A stretch of DNA of 64,000 nucleotides. Origin: Lentzea albida (GTDB lineage Bacteria > Actinomycetota > Actinomycetes > Mycobacteriales > Pseudonocardiaceae). This document shows positions 62,555 through 64,000 of the stretch, piece after piece (position 1 is the stretch's first letter; every line of letters starts with the position of its first letter). Made by a program: the position numbers and the translations under genes. Location of the stretch: NCBI RefSeq assembly GCF_900111005.1, contig NZ_FOFV01000007.1:124001-188000 (forward strand), given 5' to 3'. Under the pieces are notes generated by a model. It saw only the letters and a program-made list of their open reading frames with translations, did not search any database and was not told the origin of the DNA.

Positions 62555-62869
62555 TCAGGCGCGCTCGATCGTCATCGTCACCTCGAGCGACGCCTCCGCG
62601 GACGCCTTCGTGATGATGACGCCCGCCTCCGCCGAGACCGTGAGCCCGAAGGTCGCCTCGACGCTCGACACGCGCCAGCCGTCCTTCTCCTGCGCGGTGG
62701 CCATCGACGCGCGCACGATGTCGGCGGCCGTCGCGATGCCCGCTTCGATCTCGGCCCTGCGTTCCTGAAGGGCCGACGCCGTCCGCTCGGAACTGGAGAT
62801 CTGCCGTCCGCCTCGGTTGCCGAACCGGACGGTCTCGATCCGGACGACCGGCTCGGAGAATTCACTCAT
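62555..62869 (-). CDS. Trypsin-co-occurring domain 1 (trypco1)-like small protein
   Basis: A 104-residue protein that looks like the small trypco1 family, named for its co-occurrence with trypsin-like proteases. Features are RIETVRFGNRG at the N-terminus, a central segment with RRAEIEAGIATAADIVRASMATAQEK, and an Ala-rich C-terminal strand region (VEATFGLTVSAEAGVIITKASAEASLEVTMTIERA). I place the start at the ATG at 62869; an ATG 55 codons upstream runs through a non-conserved region. It is first in the protease/TPR-sigma operon. Confidence 0.72.
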   Translation of the reverse strand: MSEFSEPVVRIETVRFGNRGGRQISSSERTASALQERRAEIEAGIATAADIVRASMATAQEKDGWRVSSVEATFGLTVSAEAGVIITKASAEASLEVTMTIERA

Positions 62870-63173
62870 GTCTGCCGTGTCGGGCAGCCTGAGAAAGACG
62901 TTACCGATTTCCACGGAAGTGCAACTATTCCAGACGCGCAAGAAAGTAATTCCGGAAAGCGTGGAGAATCGCCGACGAATGCCGCTGGCTACTTCTTCGT
63001 GCTGCCGCTGCCGGCTGCGGGCGCTCGCGCACACTGCGCGTCAGCTCGGCGAAGCCGGGGCACCGGGCGAGGCCGATCACGTGGTCCCGCAGTTGCGCGG
63101 CCTGCTCCTCGCCGGGCCTGGACGAGCCCCACCCACCTGCTGGTCATCGATGTCCGTGAAGGAGTGACGCGCG
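62870..63173. other. 304-bp gap: promoter region of trypco1 operon plus possible gene remnant
   Basis: It separates the trypco1-like gene from the downstream end of the DNA-alkylation-repair gene. The part next to trypco1 (62880-62980) is AT-richer and is the likely promoter. On the minus strand a frame is open from 63143 to a stop at 62925 without ATG; it reads like the tail of a helical protein (RPGEEQAAQLRDH, GLARCPGFAELTRSVRERP) and may be a gene fragment. Confidence 0.35.
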
Positions 63174-64000
63174 TCAGGCGCCGTCCACCAGGACGAACTC
63201 GGCGCGGCCGGACCGCACCCCGTTGACCTGCAACTCCACGGCGTGCTCACCGGGGTGGTAGCGACGGGTGGTGATCACCCGGAACGAGTGCTCGCGGCTC
63301 AGCTCGTAGGTCTCCCCCGGTTCGACGGTCCGGGTCGTGAGCTTGAACGTCTTGCCGGTGAGCGTGCCGTTGGCCTTGCGGTGGTGGACCACGTAGTCGA
63401 TCACCAGCCGGGCGGGCTCCCGGTCGAGGTTGCGCACGGACCCGGTGAAGGACAGCGCCTCTCCGATCGTCACGGTGTCGGTGGCGAGCACCGGGCCGAC
63501 CACGTCGAGGCGCGCCGAGGTGAAGCCCAGCAACGCCAGCGCTCCCGGATGTCCTTGTTTCACAAGGGTTCGCAGGCCGTGGCGCACCACGCGCGCGGTG
63601 TTGCCGTCGGGTGCGGCCGTCCAGGCGGTCGCGGTCGCGACGACCAGGTCCGGGTGCCGGCGGCTGATGTCGTTGAGGTGGTTGGCGACCGACCGCCGGA
63701 CGTACTCGCTGTCGTCGCGGTACAGCGCGTCGAGGATCGGCAGGGTGGCCTCGGGGACGGAGAGGACGCCGGGCACGCGGACCGCCCAGGGCAGCAGCGG
63801 CCGCGTGCCCTCCGACGCGAGCCGGCGCACGTGCTCGTCCTCCGACCGCGTCCAGGCAAGGATCGTGCCGAGCGCCCGTTCCAGGTCGTGGTTCAGCAGG
63901 GAACGCAGCGCGAACTCGGCGCTCAGCTGCGGTGTCAGCTCCGCCAGCAGGGCGAGCGCGTCGTCGAACGCGTCGGTGCCGCCCTCGCTGATCGCCTTGG
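63174..64000 (-). CDS. DNA alkylation repair protein, HEAT-repeat type (5' end cut by window edge)
   Basis: The C-terminal ~275 codons of an AlkD-like/COG4335 protein. The gene runs off the window at 64000. HEAT-repeat helices are visible (WTRSEDEHVRRLASEGTRPLLPWA, ILDALYRDDSEYVRRSVANHLNDI, VRHGLRTLVKQG), and the HVRRLASEG block is the family's best mark. The last ~100 residues are a beta-sandwich tail (LTTRTVEPGETYELSREHSFRV) often attached in actinomycetes. These proteins bind alkylated DNA and some excise 3- or 7-alkylpurines. Confidence 0.88.
   Translation of the reverse strand, partial: KAISEGGTDAFDDALALLAELTPQLSAEFALRSLLNHDLERALGTILAWTRSEDEHVRRLASEGTRPLLPWAVRVPGVLSVPEATLPILDALYRDDSEYVRRSVANHLNDISRRHPDLVVATATAWTAAPDGNTARVVRHGLRTLVKQGHPGALALLGFTSARLDVVGPVLATDTVTIGEALSFTGSVRNLDREPARLVIDYVVHHRKANGTLTGKTFKLTTRTVEPGETYELSREHSFRVITTRRYHPGEHAVELQVNGVRSGRAEFVLVDGA

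Noticed and set aside
62817-63167. Plus-strand frame of 116 codons over the trypco1 promoter
   Set aside because: It overlaps the trypco1 gene start, has no ribosome site and no recognisable domain.
1-64000. Biosynthetic gene cluster, prophage, CRISPR array or tRNA gene
   Set aside because: No PKS/NRPS/terpene core enzyme, phage structural gene, regular spacer array or cloverleaf was recognised on reading both strands.

Overview
The window is high-GC, densely coded DNA from a mycelial actinomycete. I infer Pseudonocardiales (Lentzea/Saccharothrix/Actinosynnema/Amycolatopsis-like) because GTG and TTG starts are common, several starts sit about 7 nt after a -10 box (leaderless), and the gene content is typical: FecCD/FecE uptake, a CopD-CtaG fusion, SpoIIE-type partner switching, GH64/GH87 secreted glucanases, many one-component regulators and IS481 scars. 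No rRNA, tRNA or CRISPR was seen.

Layout. 0-4 kb: tatA, a double VOC protein and a secreted reprolysin-type metalloprotease. 4-14 kb: an operon of a family III CoA-transferase and two cysteine-poor 2-hydroxyacyl-CoA dehydratase-like subunits, two PaaX-type regulators, a CapA-like protein and an amino-acid-type ABC importer. 13.6-17.9 kb: a secreted hydrolase, a metallo-beta-lactamase-fold protein with a divergent TetR, an IS481 deletion derivative that touches the MarR gene end, and MarR/RidA. 17.9-26.5 kb: a siderophore/cobalamin-type ABC importer, then a copper cluster (CopD-CtaG, P-type ATPase, DUF1996, a DUF305-like lipoprotein). 26.7-28.3 kb: an NmrA-like oxidoreductase and divergent TetR.

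28.4-39.3 kb is a carbohydrate locus. A LacI regulator faces an operon of GH13 alpha-glucosidase, sugar ABC importer and a very large secreted beta-helix glucanase (probably GH87). Gfo/Idh/MocA and ThuA genes follow. 39.4-42.8 kb holds GT4 and GH92 alpha-mannosidase genes, 43-44.5 kb TetR/SDR, and 44.8-46.4 kb a secreted GH64 beta-1,3-glucanase with a ricin-type lectin domain. The GH87 and GH64 enzymes together would attack the alpha- and beta-glucan of fungal walls.

46.5-48.3 kb has ribA, nitroreductase and marR. 48.5-52.9 kb encodes a 1401-residue hybrid kinase/SpoIIE phosphatase/RsbW-like protein overlapping a STAS antagonist gene. 53.9-59.7 kb is a VirS/MymA-like cluster (AraC, Baeyer-Villiger-type FMO, ChoD-like GMC oxidase, acetoacetate decarboxylase-like protein) and a secreted hydrolase. 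59.8-62.9 kb is the most intriguing part: a three-gene operon of a trypsin-co-occurring (trypco1-like) small protein, a trypsin-like protease and a TPR protein fused to a sigma-factor-like C-terminus. The window ends inside a HEAT-repeat DNA alkylation repair gene.
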